The notes below the pieces were generated by a model, which did not search any database, was not told the DNA's origin, and saw nothing but the letters and a program-made list of their open reading frames with translations. DNA of 64,000 bases from Paenibacillus mesophilus (GTDB lineage: Bacteria > Bacillota > Bacilli > Paenibacillales > NBRC-103111): assembly GCF_005938385.1 (NCBI RefSeq), contig NZ_VCRA01000011.1, forward strand, positions 124,001 through 188,000, in the 5' to 3' direction. A program made the position numbers and the translations under genes. Positions within the stretch are counted from its first letter, which is position 1; each line of letters starts with the position of its first letter. Positions 23,361 to 32,235 of this stretch are shown here, piece after piece.

Positions 23361-24620
23361 ATGGCACATCTGTTGATGATCGAAAGCTGGGTAGGGGCAA
23401 GCGGCAATTTACTGCCGCCGCTTCTCAAATCGCTGGGGCACACTTATACCTTTGTTACCCGCAAGCCCGAGCATTACAAGAGTGCGCTCAGCACGGAGAT
23501 GCACCCGGTAATACGGTACGCCGACACGGTGCTCGTTGCCGAAACGAACGATATTCCATGCTTGATCGAATTCCTGAGGCCCTTCCGCTTTGACGGAGTC
23601 ATTACGGTTTGCGATTACTACATCGAGACCGTGCGGGAGGTGGCTGAAGCCTTTCACCTTCCATGTCCGTTCCCTGTGGAAGTCAAAACCGTACGGCACA
23701 AGCATCTGATGCGCCAAGCTCTGGACAGAGCGGGCCAGCCGAATCCGAACTATCGTCTCGCGCACAGCTGGGAAGAAGCTGCGGAAGCTGCCCAATTCAT
23801 CGGTTATCCGCTCGTCATGAAGCCGGTTGACCTTGCTTCCAGCGCTTTTGTCAGTCTGATCCGGAATGAGAAAGAGCTGCAGGACGCTTATCGTGCGCTC
23901 GATGCTTTCCCGCTCAATTTCAGGGATCAGGAACGGGACTGCACCATTCTTCTCGAGGAGTTTATGAGCGGGGAAGAGGTAAGCGTCGAGAGCGTCTCTT
24001 GCCATGGCGAGACGACGATACTGGGTATTACGGATAAATCCGTTACGGGAACCCCTTATTTCATCGAGAATGGCCATATGTTCCCGGCACAGCTTAGCGA
24101 CGAGACGCGTGCGGCGGTGACGCAATTTGTCCGTGACGCCCTGCAAGCGGTCGGTTATGACCACGGCATTGCCCATACGGAAGTGAAGATTACGGCTGAT
24201 GGGCCTCGTATCGTCGAAATCAATCCAAGAACGGCAGGCAATTATATTGTCGAGTTGATCCGGCGCGTTACCGATATTGATCTGCTCGAAGCTTTCGTCG
24301 ATTTGTCGCTGGGGCGCAAGCCGGCAATCGAGTCCAAGGATCGCGGTATTGCGAGTGCTGCCGTTATGTTCCTCGTACCTCCGAACGGCGGCAAAATTGC
24401 CAAGATGGAAGGGATTGAATCGCTCGAGTCGGATACGCATATCGCCCGTTTCAAGCTCGAGAATTGTGCGGGCAAAACGGTTGGAGCTCCCGTCGACAAC
24501 GCCTGCTATCTGGGCCATGTGATCGCGCAGGATCCGGAAGGCCTGAACGCAAGAACGTATGCGGAAGAAGCGCTGAAGCGCATTATCCTTGACTTCGAAA
24601 CGAGCGAGGTGTCCGGATGA
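23361..24620 (+). CDS. ATP-grasp ligase, probable metallophore biosynthesis enzyme
   Basis: A 419-residue ATP-grasp carboxylate-amine/thiol ligase. An N-terminal pre-ATP-grasp Rossmann-like part (to ~110) precedes the ATP-binding core, with GYPLVMKPVDLASSAFV, ILLEEFMSGEEVSVESV and the metal-binding IVEINPRTAGN. Such enzymes join amino acids or acids through acyl phosphates. ATG follows GGAGG. It is the first gene behind the Zur-like operators and overlaps the next gene by 4 bp. By context it probably condenses two amino-acid units of a small chelator; the substrates are not readable from sequence. Confidence 0.82.
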   Translation: MAHLLMIESWVGASGNLLPPLLKSLGHTYTFVTRKPEHYKSALSTEMHPVIRYADTVLVAETNDIPCLIEFLRPFRFDGVITVCDYYIETVREVAEAFHLPCPFPVEVKTVRHKHLMRQALDRAGQPNPNYRLAHSWEEAAEAAQFIGYPLVMKPVDLASSAFVSLIRNEKELQDAYRALDAFPLNFRDQERDCTILLEEFMSGEEVSVESVSCHGETTILGITDKSVTGTPYFIENGHMFPAQLSDETRAAVTQFVRDALQAVGYDHGIAHTEVKITADGPRIVEINPRTAGNYIVELIRRVTDIDLLEAFVDLSLGRKPAIESKDRGIASAAVMFLVPPNGGKIAKMEGIESLESDTHIARFKLENCAGKTVGAPVDNACYLGHVIAQDPEGLNARTYAEEALKRIILDFETSEVSG

Positions 24621-25465
24621 GCTCCACCAAAGCGGGTACATTGGGCTCGGTAGCGGAATTACGGCAAGCCATTTTGGAAGGCAAGCTGGGTCCCAAGCCG
24701 GAGACGTTGACCGTAACGGGCGCATCTTATATTTATCAAACGACCCAGTTTCCGTCTTCCGCGACTAAATATCACAACTATTACTTGCTCGTGAGGGTGG
24801 AGGCCGCCTTCGGTGCTTATTCGCATACTTCGGACCAGTTGGACATGGAGATTGCGGCGCAGCTGTCGGGAATGCCGCTCGATGCGGCGCTTCGGGACAA
24901 CAGGCTGCCCGTGCAAATCGCCGCCATGGATGCATACTTGGGCGCGGTCCAACCGCATCGCGAGCATTGCGCCTCGGCGGTCGAGATTTCCGCCGGAACG
25001 CCTATACATAAAGCAAAGCAGCGCGATGCGCTAATTGCCGATCTCGCGGACATTCAACCGTCCGAAGCTGTCGCCTTGATCGGTGCCGTTAACCCTTTGG
25101 TTGAAGCGATCAAACAGCGTGGCGGCATTTGTTTGCCTTGCGATTTGCAGCTGAAGGAAACCCAGTGGGGAGACGCCGTAGAGAAAGATATGGACATCGT
25201 TCTGGACCGGGCGGACCGCGTCATTTGCACGGGGATGACGTTAGGCAACGGAACGTTCGATTGTTTACTGGCAAAGGTCAGAGAGCGAAACCTTCCTCTG
25301 ATCGTCTATGCCCAGACGGGCAGCGCAATTATGGCCCAATTTATCCGGCAAGGCGTCGCTTCGCTGGTAGCGGAGCCATTCCCCTTCACCCAGTTCAGCG
25401 CCTCCGCCTCGCAAGTCTATTGCTATACGAGCGGAAAGGAGCATGTGGAATGCCGATCCGTTTGA
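24617..25465 (+). CDS. DUF364-like Rossmann protein, probable metallophore biosynthesis
   Basis: A 282-residue soluble protein. The C-terminal half resembles the DUF364 Rossmann-like family, often labelled a putative heavy-metal chelation domain: VALIGAVNPLVEAIKQRG, CLPCDL, DIVLDRADRVICTGMTLGNGT, PLIVYAQTGSAI. The N-terminal ~130 residues form a helical/strand module I cannot place. ATGA overlap with the ATP-grasp gene implies coupled translation and a shared pathway. It may bind metal or a nucleotide, or act as a biosynthetic dehydrogenase-like enzyme; uncertain. Confidence 0.65.
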   Translation: MSSTKAGTLGSVAELRQAILEGKLGPKPETLTVTGASYIYQTTQFPSSATKYHNYYLLVRVEAAFGAYSHTSDQLDMEIAAQLSGMPLDAALRDNRLPVQIAAMDAYLGAVQPHREHCASAVEISAGTPIHKAKQRDALIADLADIQPSEAVALIGAVNPLVEAIKQRGGICLPCDLQLKETQWGDAVEKDMDIVLDRADRVICTGMTLGNGTFDCLLAKVRERNLPLIVYAQTGSAIMAQFIRQGVASLVAEPFPFTQFSASASQVYCYTSGKEHVECRSV

Positions 25466-25559
25466 AGCTGGTCATTTTCTGTTCATGAAAGGCAGACGCA
25501 TGCAGGTTATTGCGCAGACTGTATAGGCAAGTACACATCATAAAGCTGGGAGGTTCGCC

Positions 25560-27113
25560 ATGAGGAATGCTTTATTAACTGCTCTCGTGTTTGTTTTACT
25601 TTCGATCATGATCGGCTGCACCGCCACGAACCCATCCGGCAAGCCGACCGAACAGGCGGAAACGAAGGACCTCGTGATTGTCGGTCAAGAAATCGCGGCA
25701 AGCTTGGACCCTGTCCAGCCGCTTACCTCCAGCTATTTGAGAAATGCGGGCGCGGCGGAGGCGCTGTTCAAGGTCATGGAGGATGGCCGAATCGAACCTT
25801 CTCTTGCAGAAAGCGCTAAAGAAGTGGATGCGACTACATGGGAGATCAAGCTGAAACCGAATGTCCGCTTCTGGAGCGGCAAGGCCGTAGATGCAAGTGC
25901 AGTAATCGCTTCGCTTGAACGTTCCAAGGCAAAGGATGTCCAGGCAAAGCCTTTTCTTGCGGATCTGACCTACGCCAAGGTTGACGATCAAACCGTGCAA
26001 GTCAAGACGGCCGTCAACAATGTGCCAGTACCGCTGAACCTTTCCTACTATCAGACGGTGATCCATAATGCGGAAGCGAAGCATGACGCCGTCAATACGA
26101 TGGATTTGACCGGCATGTACAGAGTAAAAGAGTTCATCCCGAAGCAGAAGATGGTGCTGGAAAGAAACGAAGGCTATTGGGGCAAAAAGCCGAACATCCG
26201 GAAAGTCGTGTACGAAGAAGTGACGGATGGTCAAGCAAGGGTTCTCTCGGCACTCAGCGGCCGCGGTCATGTGGTGCTGAATATTCCTGTAACAAGCATC
26301 GCGCAATTCAAGGACAACAAAGGTGTCAAAATATCCGCGGCACCCGTTGCCAATACGCAAACGATCTATTTGAATCTGAAGAAACCTCAATTGGCCGATG
26401 TCTTGGTCAGGCAGGCGCTGTCCTGGGCGCTTGACCGCAAGGAGCTGGCGGTTCTTGGCGCAGAGGGGCAAAGCATTCCGGTAACGACATGGCTCGGCTC
26501 CAATCCCGCTTTCGCGGAAGCGAGAAACGCCGTGTACGCCAAGGCCGATCCGGCCAAAGCCGGCCAGCTGCTCGACGAAGCGGGATGGGCGAAAGGCTCC
26601 GACGGCATCCGATACAAAGATGGAAAGCCGTTAAGCCTGCGCTTGATGACCTGGGGCGGCGATAAAGCGCTGGGGGAAGCGCTGCAGAACCAGTGGACGA
26701 AGATCGGCGTTAAAGCCGAAGTCCAGCATGGCGACTACAGCTTGATCACGGCAGCCCGCGAAAAAGGGGAATGGGATGCTTCGATCGAGGCATGGAGCAC
26801 CTTCGGCGGTCTGCACAGCTTGTTGTCCGGTCAGTTTGCCCCGAAGGGAAGCGCGAACTTCGGCGGATACGACGACGAAGAAACCGTTCAGTTGCTGGCA
26901 AAATTAAAGGATGCAGCCGATGAAGCCGCGCGGCGCCGGCTTGCGCTCAAAATCAATGAGCGGGTAGCCCAGCAAGCGCCAATCATCGCGCTGTACCCGC
27001 GCCCGCAAATTACGGCGGTCAGCGCTTCGCTGCAAGGCTTCGAAGAGCATTTCAGACAATTTGAGAATACCGTTCATGCAAACCTGTCTTTCCTGCCTGC
27101 CGGCTCGAAGTAA
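25560..27113 (+). CDS. CntA/NikA/OppA-type substrate-binding lipoprotein
   Basis: 517 residues, SBP family 5 (peptide/nickel/opine-metal type). The signal peptide ends in the lipobox IMIGC, lipidated at about Cys20. Family stretches visible are VEKDVDA-like SAKEVDATTWEIKLKPNVRFWSG, ERNEGYWGKKPNIRKV and LRLMTWGGDKA. It captures the ligand outside the cell for the permeases encoded next. Its place in a set of A-B-C-DF genes plus a CntE-like exporter makes a metal-metallophore complex the likely ligand; nickel or dipeptides remain alternatives. Confidence 0.82.
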   Translation: MRNALLTALVFVLLSIMIGCTATNPSGKPTEQAETKDLVIVGQEIAASLDPVQPLTSSYLRNAGAAEALFKVMEDGRIEPSLAESAKEVDATTWEIKLKPNVRFWSGKAVDASAVIASLERSKAKDVQAKPFLADLTYAKVDDQTVQVKTAVNNVPVPLNLSYYQTVIHNAEAKHDAVNTMDLTGMYRVKEFIPKQKMVLERNEGYWGKKPNIRKVVYEEVTDGQARVLSALSGRGHVVLNIPVTSIAQFKDNKGVKISAAPVANTQTIYLNLKKPQLADVLVRQALSWALDRKELAVLGAEGQSIPVTTWLGSNPAFAEARNAVYAKADPAKAGQLLDEAGWAKGSDGIRYKDGKPLSLRLMTWGGDKALGEALQNQWTKIGVKAEVQHGDYSLITAAREKGEWDASIEAWSTFGGLHSLLSGQFAPKGSANFGGYDDEETVQLLAKLKDAADEAARRRLALKINERVAQQAPIIALYPRPQITAVSASLQGFEEHFRQFENTVHANLSFLPAGSK

Positions 27114-27117
27114 ACGG

Positions 27118-28080
27118 ATGTACAAGGCGATTATTCGAAAATCGGCGGAGGCCGTCATCACGCTGTTCATTGCGACTCTCTTTATTTTTGTGCTGATGCG
27201 TCTCGCGCCCGGCGACCCGATTGCCATCCTTCTGAATCAGACGTCCGAGGTCGCCATGTCCGATTCAGGGTCCTATCGGGAGAAAACAGCCGAGCTTCGA
27301 GCGGAATTAGGTCTCGACCGGAATGTATTCGCCCAGTATGCAAGGTGGATGGAACGGCTGCTGCATTTCGATCTGGGCGTATCCATTCATACCGGCAGAC
27401 ACGTCGGCGCCGAAATAGCGGCGAGACTTCCCGCCACCGTACTGCTTGCTGTATCCGCACTCCTGATCAAGATCGTGCTGGGACTGTTGTTCGGTATTAT
27501 TTCCGCACGCAAGGCAGGGAGGCCGGTCGACGGCCTGATCCGATTTGTCTGCGTAGCCGTCGCATCCACCCCGGCCTTTGTCGTCGGTTTGTTCCTGTTA
27601 TCCTTGTTTGCCGTAACCTGGGATGTCTATGAGATCGGCAGCGGCGCCAGCCTGACAAAAGTTTGGCTTCCAGCCGTTACGTTGGGCCTGCTCGGCGCAC
27701 CGCAGCTGATACGCGTTGTAAGAGCGAACATGCTGTCCGAGCTGGGTCAGACTTATGTGCTATCCGCTTTGTCGAGAGGGTTGTCCAAACGGCTGGCAGC
27801 GAAGCACGCATGGCGGAATGCGCTGCTTCCCGTTATTACGATGATCGGCCTGTCGCTAGCTTCGTTGCTTGGCGGCGCGGTCGTGATCGAAACGATTTTC
27901 TCGTGGCCCGGTATCGGCAAGTACGCTCTCGACAGCATTCTGCTTAAAGATTATCCGGTCATTCAAGGCTATGCGCTCTTGAGTGTATCGATGGTGGTAC
28001 TCGTTAATTTATCGGTCGATGTCGTGTACGCGCTCGCCGATCCTCGAATTCGAAATAAAGGGGAAACCGGAGTTGAATAG
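27118..28080 (+). CDS. CntB/NikB/DppB-type ABC permease
   Basis: 320 residues with about six membrane helices. The N-terminal helix ends in the family signature FVLMRLAPGDP, and the permease EAA-like loop LSRGLSKRLAAKHAWRNALLPVIT contacts the ATPase. I place the start at ATG 27118, four bases after the binding-protein stop; an in-frame ATG lies 57 bp earlier inside that gene. The shine-Dalgarno is weak, suggesting translation coupled to the upstream gene. Confidence 0.85.
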   Translation: MYKAIIRKSAEAVITLFIATLFIFVLMRLAPGDPIAILLNQTSEVAMSDSGSYREKTAELRAELGLDRNVFAQYARWMERLLHFDLGVSIHTGRHVGAEIAARLPATVLLAVSALLIKIVLGLLFGIISARKAGRPVDGLIRFVCVAVASTPAFVVGLFLLSLFAVTWDVYEIGSGASLTKVWLPAVTLGLLGAPQLIRVVRANMLSELGQTYVLSALSRGLSKRLAAKHAWRNALLPVITMIGLSLASLLGGAVVIETIFSWPGIGKYALDSILLKDYPVIQGYALLSVSMVVLVNLSVDVVYALADPRIRNKGETGVE

Positions 28081-28909
28081 CCTGCTTCGCTCCAAATATC
28101 CGATCAGCCTTATTGCCGGCATCGTCCTGCTGGGCATCATTGCGATCCTCGTTCTGGGCGCACCATTGTTTACTTCCTATGATCCATTCGAGCAGCAAGT
28201 GTCCGAACGGCTGCAGCAGCCAAGCTGGAGCCATCCTTTGGGCACCGATCGCTTCGGAAGGGACGTTCTTGCCAGAACGCTCTATGGAGGGCAAACGACC
28301 TTGCTTTCATCCGTCCTGGCCCTCGGTACCGCTCTTCTGATCGGACTTGCTGCGGGACTAACGGCCGGCATGTTTCATGGCTCGCTGCTCGACACCATCC
28401 TGATGCGACTCATTGATGTGCTTTTGGCGTTTCCGTTTATGGTACTGGCTATGGTCATTGCCGCGTTATTCGGCACAAGCCTTCTTCAATTGCTGTTGGC
28501 GGTCGGTTCGGTGTGGTGGGTGTCATTTGCCCGTTTATCCCGCAGCATTGCGCTTCAGGCCAAGAACGAAACGTCCTTTGCCGCCGCCATCATACTCGGT
28601 GCCTCGAGGAGAGCGTTGATTGTCGGAGAATTGCTACCTCGCGCCATAAGCTCTATTCTGGTCCTCGCCACGTTCGAGCTGGGAACCATGATTCTGTCGA
28701 TCTCCGCCCTGTCGTTCCTCGGGTTGGGCGCACAACCGCCAACTCCGGAATGGGGCAGCATGCTGGCGGATGGAAGGAGCCACTTCCTCCAAGCGCCGCA
28801 TATTTTGCTCGGGCCCGCCCTGTTTATTATGTTGACGGTTCTGGCCTTTAATTTAATCGGCGAGGGACTGCGGGACCGCCTCGATCCGTATGAAATACCG
28901 GGACTATAG
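28073..28909 (+). CDS. CntC/NikC/DppC-type ABC permease
   Basis: 278 residues, about six membrane helices. It has the C-subunit signatures HPLGTDRFGRDVLAR, then AAIILGASRRALIVGELLPRA (ATPase contact loop) and SFLGLGAQPPTPEWGSML. TTG at 28073 follows AAAGGGG and overlaps the preceding stop by 8 bp. It pairs with the CntB-type subunit to form the membrane channel. Confidence 0.85.
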   Translation: MNSLLRSKYPISLIAGIVLLGIIAILVLGAPLFTSYDPFEQQVSERLQQPSWSHPLGTDRFGRDVLARTLYGGQTTLLSSVLALGTALLIGLAAGLTAGMFHGSLLDTILMRLIDVLLAFPFMVLAMVIAALFGTSLLQLLLAVGSVWWVSFARLSRSIALQAKNETSFAAAIILGASRRALIVGELLPRAISSILVLATFELGTMILSISALSFLGLGAQPPTPEWGSMLADGRSHFLQAPHILLGPALFIMLTVLAFNLIGEGLRDRLDPYEIPGL

Positions 28910-28919
28910 GAGAAGTCTA

Positions 28920-30527
28920 ATGAGGATGAACGAACGCGAAACGATTCTGCAAGTCGATAATCTGCGTGTGGCGTACCGGCAAAACCGGCAATTCACGAGC
29001 ATTCTGAGCAGCCTGTCTTTGGACGTCAAAAAAGGGGATATTGTCGCCCTGATCGGCGAGAGCGGTTCAGGGAAATCGACAATAGCGAAGGCGATCACGG
29101 GGCTGCTTCCTCCCTCCGCTCATGTCGGCGGCGGGACGCTGCGCATCGGCTCCGACGTCGTTGCGGAGCTTGCGGGCAAATCGACGGACTGGGAGAGCAT
29201 TCGAGGCAGACGGCTCGCGATGCTTTTCCAGGATGCCCGGCTTGCGCTGAATCCGGTGCTGACGATTAAAGCGCACTTTCAGGAGTGTCTGCTTTATCAT
29301 CGTATGGCGACCAGAGAGCAGGTCGTACCGATCGCGGCGCAATTATTGAACAAGCTTGGCTTTGCGAATGGGATCGGCATTCTTGACCGGTATCCCTTTG
29401 AGCTCAGCGGAGGCATGTGCCAGCGGGTCTGTCTGGCTCTTGCGCTGTGCCTGAAGCCGGCGGTGCTGATTGCCGACGAGCCTACTTCCGCATTGGATAC
29501 GGTAAGCCAGAAGGAAGTTCTGGATTTGCTCCAAAAACTGCAGACGGAATTCGGCCTGACCGTTCTGCTGATTACCCATGATATCGCCGTGGCGAATGCA
29601 ATAAGCAATCGCGTGATTGTGCTGAATCAGGGAGCTATTGAAGAAGAAGGCGATACGAGGATCGTCTTCTCCAAACCTCGCACCGCTTATACACGCCAGT
29701 TGCTTGCTTCCCGCTCCATCATGGCCGGATCATCCGGTATGCGGGCGGGAGAACAGACGGGCGAGCCTATCCTTGAGATCATTCAATTGGAGAAATCGTA
29801 TGGCCCGAAGAAAGGCGTCCTTGACAATATCAACCTCAAGGTGAACAAGGGGGATATTATCGGGATTTTGGGACAAAGCGGCTGCGGCAAATCAACCTTG
29901 GCCCGATGCTTGACCGGTTTGGAGACACCCAGCCGTGGACGCATCCTGTATCGCGGTACCGATATCGGCCGATTGAATGGCAAGTACAGGCGCGAGCTAA
30001 GCAAGCATATTCAAATGGTGTTTCAGGATGCGAGAGCGAGCCTTCATCCCGGCCGTACTGCGCTGCAGCTGGTGCAAGAACCGCTCCAATATTTGAATGT
30101 CAAAGAGAAAAAAATGCGGGAAACATTGGCCGGGTTTTACCTGGAAGAGGTCGGGATTATGGGTGATGCGCAGATGAGGAGGCCGCCTCAGCTAAGCACA
30201 GGTCAATGTCAGCGAATCGCGATTGCCAGAGCTTTGGTACTGGGGCCGGATATCCTGATCTGCGATGAAGCGGTTTCCGCGTTGGATATGAACGTCCAAG
30301 CACAAATCCTGAGTTTGCTGCAGCAACTGCACAAGCAATATCATTTCTCGATTCTGATGATCTCGCATGACATCCGGGTTCTTCAATCCTTTTGCCACCA
30401 AATAGCGGTTATGGAGGGCGGCAGTATCTGTGAAGTCAGTCGGGGGGCTCAAATTCATGAAAGCGAACAGCCTTATACGCAAATGCTGCTGAAATGCGCT
30501 GGAGATTTGGAAGAAGGCCTTGCCTAG
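28920..30527 (+). CDS. Fused CntD-CntF-type double ATPase
   Basis: 535 residues holding two complete ABC nucleotide-binding domains in one chain. NBD1 has GESGSGKST, LSGGMCQR and LIADEPTSALD; NBD2 (from about residue 290) has GQSGCGKST, LSTGQCQR and LICDEAVSALD. It energises import through the two permeases. In staphylopine and Nik/Opp systems the two ATPases are usually separate proteins (D and F), so this is a gene fusion. ATG at 28920 with AGGAG upstream. Confidence 0.88.
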   Translation: MRMNERETILQVDNLRVAYRQNRQFTSILSSLSLDVKKGDIVALIGESGSGKSTIAKAITGLLPPSAHVGGGTLRIGSDVVAELAGKSTDWESIRGRRLAMLFQDARLALNPVLTIKAHFQECLLYHRMATREQVVPIAAQLLNKLGFANGIGILDRYPFELSGGMCQRVCLALALCLKPAVLIADEPTSALDTVSQKEVLDLLQKLQTEFGLTVLLITHDIAVANAISNRVIVLNQGAIEEEGDTRIVFSKPRTAYTRQLLASRSIMAGSSGMRAGEQTGEPILEIIQLEKSYGPKKGVLDNINLKVNKGDIIGILGQSGCGKSTLARCLTGLETPSRGRILYRGTDIGRLNGKYRRELSKHIQMVFQDARASLHPGRTALQLVQEPLQYLNVKEKKMRETLAGFYLEEVGIMGDAQMRRPPQLSTGQCQRIAIARALVLGPDILICDEAVSALDMNVQAQILSLLQQLHKQYHFSILMISHDIRVLQSFCHQIAVMEGGSICEVSRGAQIHESEQPYTQMLLKCAGDLEEGLA

Positions 30528-30540
30528 AGGAGGAGAGAGA

Positions 30541-30858
30541 ATGATTGTCAACATCCTGGAGACGATCGGCAATACTCCGCTGATCACGTTGCCCAATAGC
30601 AACAAAGCGACCGAGGGCCAAATATTGCTCAAATACGAGCGCTTTAATCCCGGAGGCAGCATCAAGGATCGCGCCGCGATGTATATCGTAAGCGAGGCGG
30701 AGCGGAGAGGCTTGTTAAAGCCCGGGGGCACCATTATTGAATCTTCCAGCGGCAACTTCGGCATTTCCCTCGCCATGATCGTCGGACTTGACCATGAGCT
30801 TGGAGGTCCCGGAGTCTACTCTTCTTATGAACTCGGAAGTACTCGCCCATGGATATAA
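30541..30858 (+). pseudogene. Truncated SbnA-like PLP enzyme (cysteine synthase family)
   Basis: The first ~81 residues match SbnA/cysteine-synthase enzymes closely: ETIGNTPLITL, the PLP-lysine segment NPGGSIKDRAA and the substrate loop IESSSGNFGISLAMI. The family is normally about 320-340 residues. Here similarity stops after codon 81 (near 30783) and unrelated residues run to a stop at 30858. From about 30782 the +1 frame stays open to 30889 (ending NDQESSWLID), so a deletion with frameshift is likely. SbnA makes a diaminopropionate precursor from O-phosphoserine and glutamate. The gene lacks most of its catalytic domain and is very probably inactive. Confidence 0.75.
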
Positions 30859-30911
30859 CGATCAAGAAAGCTCCTGGTTGATCGATTAAAACTTTTGGGG
30901 GTTATCCGCAT

Positions 30912-32108
30912 TTGAGCGCTCAGCGAGCTACAGCGTGGCCTTTTATTCGTCTCTATGGGCTGGCTTTCCTTTTTTTTAGCGCCAATTCGGTGTTGAACGT
31001 AATCGTGCCGCTGCGGAGCGAGTCCATGGGGGCAAGCAATGCGACGATCGGTTTTATTATGGGGACGTATATGCTGACCTGTATGTTTTTTCGCCCGTGG
31101 GCAGGTCATCTCGTAGGAAAATATGGACCGATCCGGGTGCTGCGCGTTCTGCTGATCGTGAACGGGACAGCACTGCTGCTGTACACGGTCACCGGACTGG
31201 AAGGATTCGTTGCGGCACGGCTCTTGCAAGGTATCTGTACCGCTTTTTTCTCCATGGCTTTGCAGATGGGCATCATTGATTCGCTCCCCGACGAGGAACG
31301 ATCTCAAGGGGTATCCTTGTATTCCCTTTCCACGTATATGCCGACTATTGTTGGTCCTATAATCGCGTTTGGGATCTGGGAATGGGGAAGGATGAATGCT
31401 TTCACGGCAACTATGATCGCTATTGCGGTTACTACGGGCTTGTTCGGGTACAGCGCTTCCATACAAGCCGATTCTGTCAGGAAAGAGCAGCATTCGGACG
31501 TTGGGATGTTGAATGCGCTCCGTCGGATCGCTGAGCATCCGTACTTGCTCGTTTGCAGCTTGATCATGCTCGCCGTTTCCGTCGTGTTCGGGGCTGTGTC
31601 TGTTTTCATTCCCTTATATGTGCAACAAGTTGCATACGGCAATGCGGGTATTTATCTCATGCTTCAGGCGGGGGTTATCGTATATTCCAGGTTTGTGCTG
31701 CGCAAACGGATTCCTTCCGATGGAAAATGGCACCAACGATTCATCATCGGCATCTTGCTTCTGGCTGCTGTTGCGGCAGTGCTGCTCTCCCTGTCGGAGT
31801 CGGCGGGATTCGTGCTTCTCTATGCGGCTGCCATCCTGATGGGAATTGCGCAAGCTCTGTTATACCCGACATTGACGACCTACTTAACGTTCGTACTCCC
31901 CTCCGCCTCGCGGAATATAGGGATCGGTCTGTTTATCGCATCGGCGGACTTCGGCATTTCCTTGGGCGGCATCGCATTAGGACCGGTTGCCGACCATAGT
32001 TCTTACTCTGCGATGTATGCGGTTTGCTCCGGCCTTGTTCTGGCAGCCGTTTGCGTGGCAATGTTTTATAAAAGACAAATGAATCCGATTGCTGAGAAAC
32101 GAATTTAA
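30912..32108 (+). CDS. cntE: CntE-like MFS metallophore exporter
   Basis: 398 residues, about twelve membrane helices, major facilitator superfamily. The opening (FIRLYGLAFLFFSANSVLNV, then GTYMLTCMFFRPWAGHL) and the loop VRVLRVLLIVNGTALLLY-like region resemble, from memory, the staphylopine exporter CntE. CntE proteins release the free metallophore, which returns loaded with metal through CntABCDF. TTG start at 30912 behind GGGGGTT. It closes the operon. If the biosynthetic pathway is broken, it may now have no cargo. Confidence 0.75.
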   Translation: MSAQRATAWPFIRLYGLAFLFFSANSVLNVIVPLRSESMGASNATIGFIMGTYMLTCMFFRPWAGHLVGKYGPIRVLRVLLIVNGTALLLYTVTGLEGFVAARLLQGICTAFFSMALQMGIIDSLPDEERSQGVSLYSLSTYMPTIVGPIIAFGIWEWGRMNAFTATMIAIAVTTGLFGYSASIQADSVRKEQHSDVGMLNALRRIAEHPYLLVCSLIMLAVSVVFGAVSVFIPLYVQQVAYGNAGIYLMLQAGVIVYSRFVLRKRIPSDGKWHQRFIIGILLLAAVAAVLLSLSESAGFVLLYAAAILMGIAQALLYPTLTTYLTFVLPSASRNIGIGLFIASADFGISLGGIALGPVADHSSYSAMYAVCSGLVLAAVCVAMFYKRQMNPIAEKRI

Positions 32109-32235
32109 AGAAATCTTGAACTTCTTTTGAACGCAGCCTCCCGGCTTCTCATGTAAAATGGTACTAAGTTTTGTGCCGACGGGTCGTGTCGATCGTCCGG
32201 ATCATGTTCTCATTATGGGAAGAGGAGAAACGAGC

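Noticed and set aside
23409-24725. 438-codon minus-strand frame opposite the ATP-grasp gene
   Set aside because: Antisense shadow; the plus strand holds the conserved ATP-grasp motifs.
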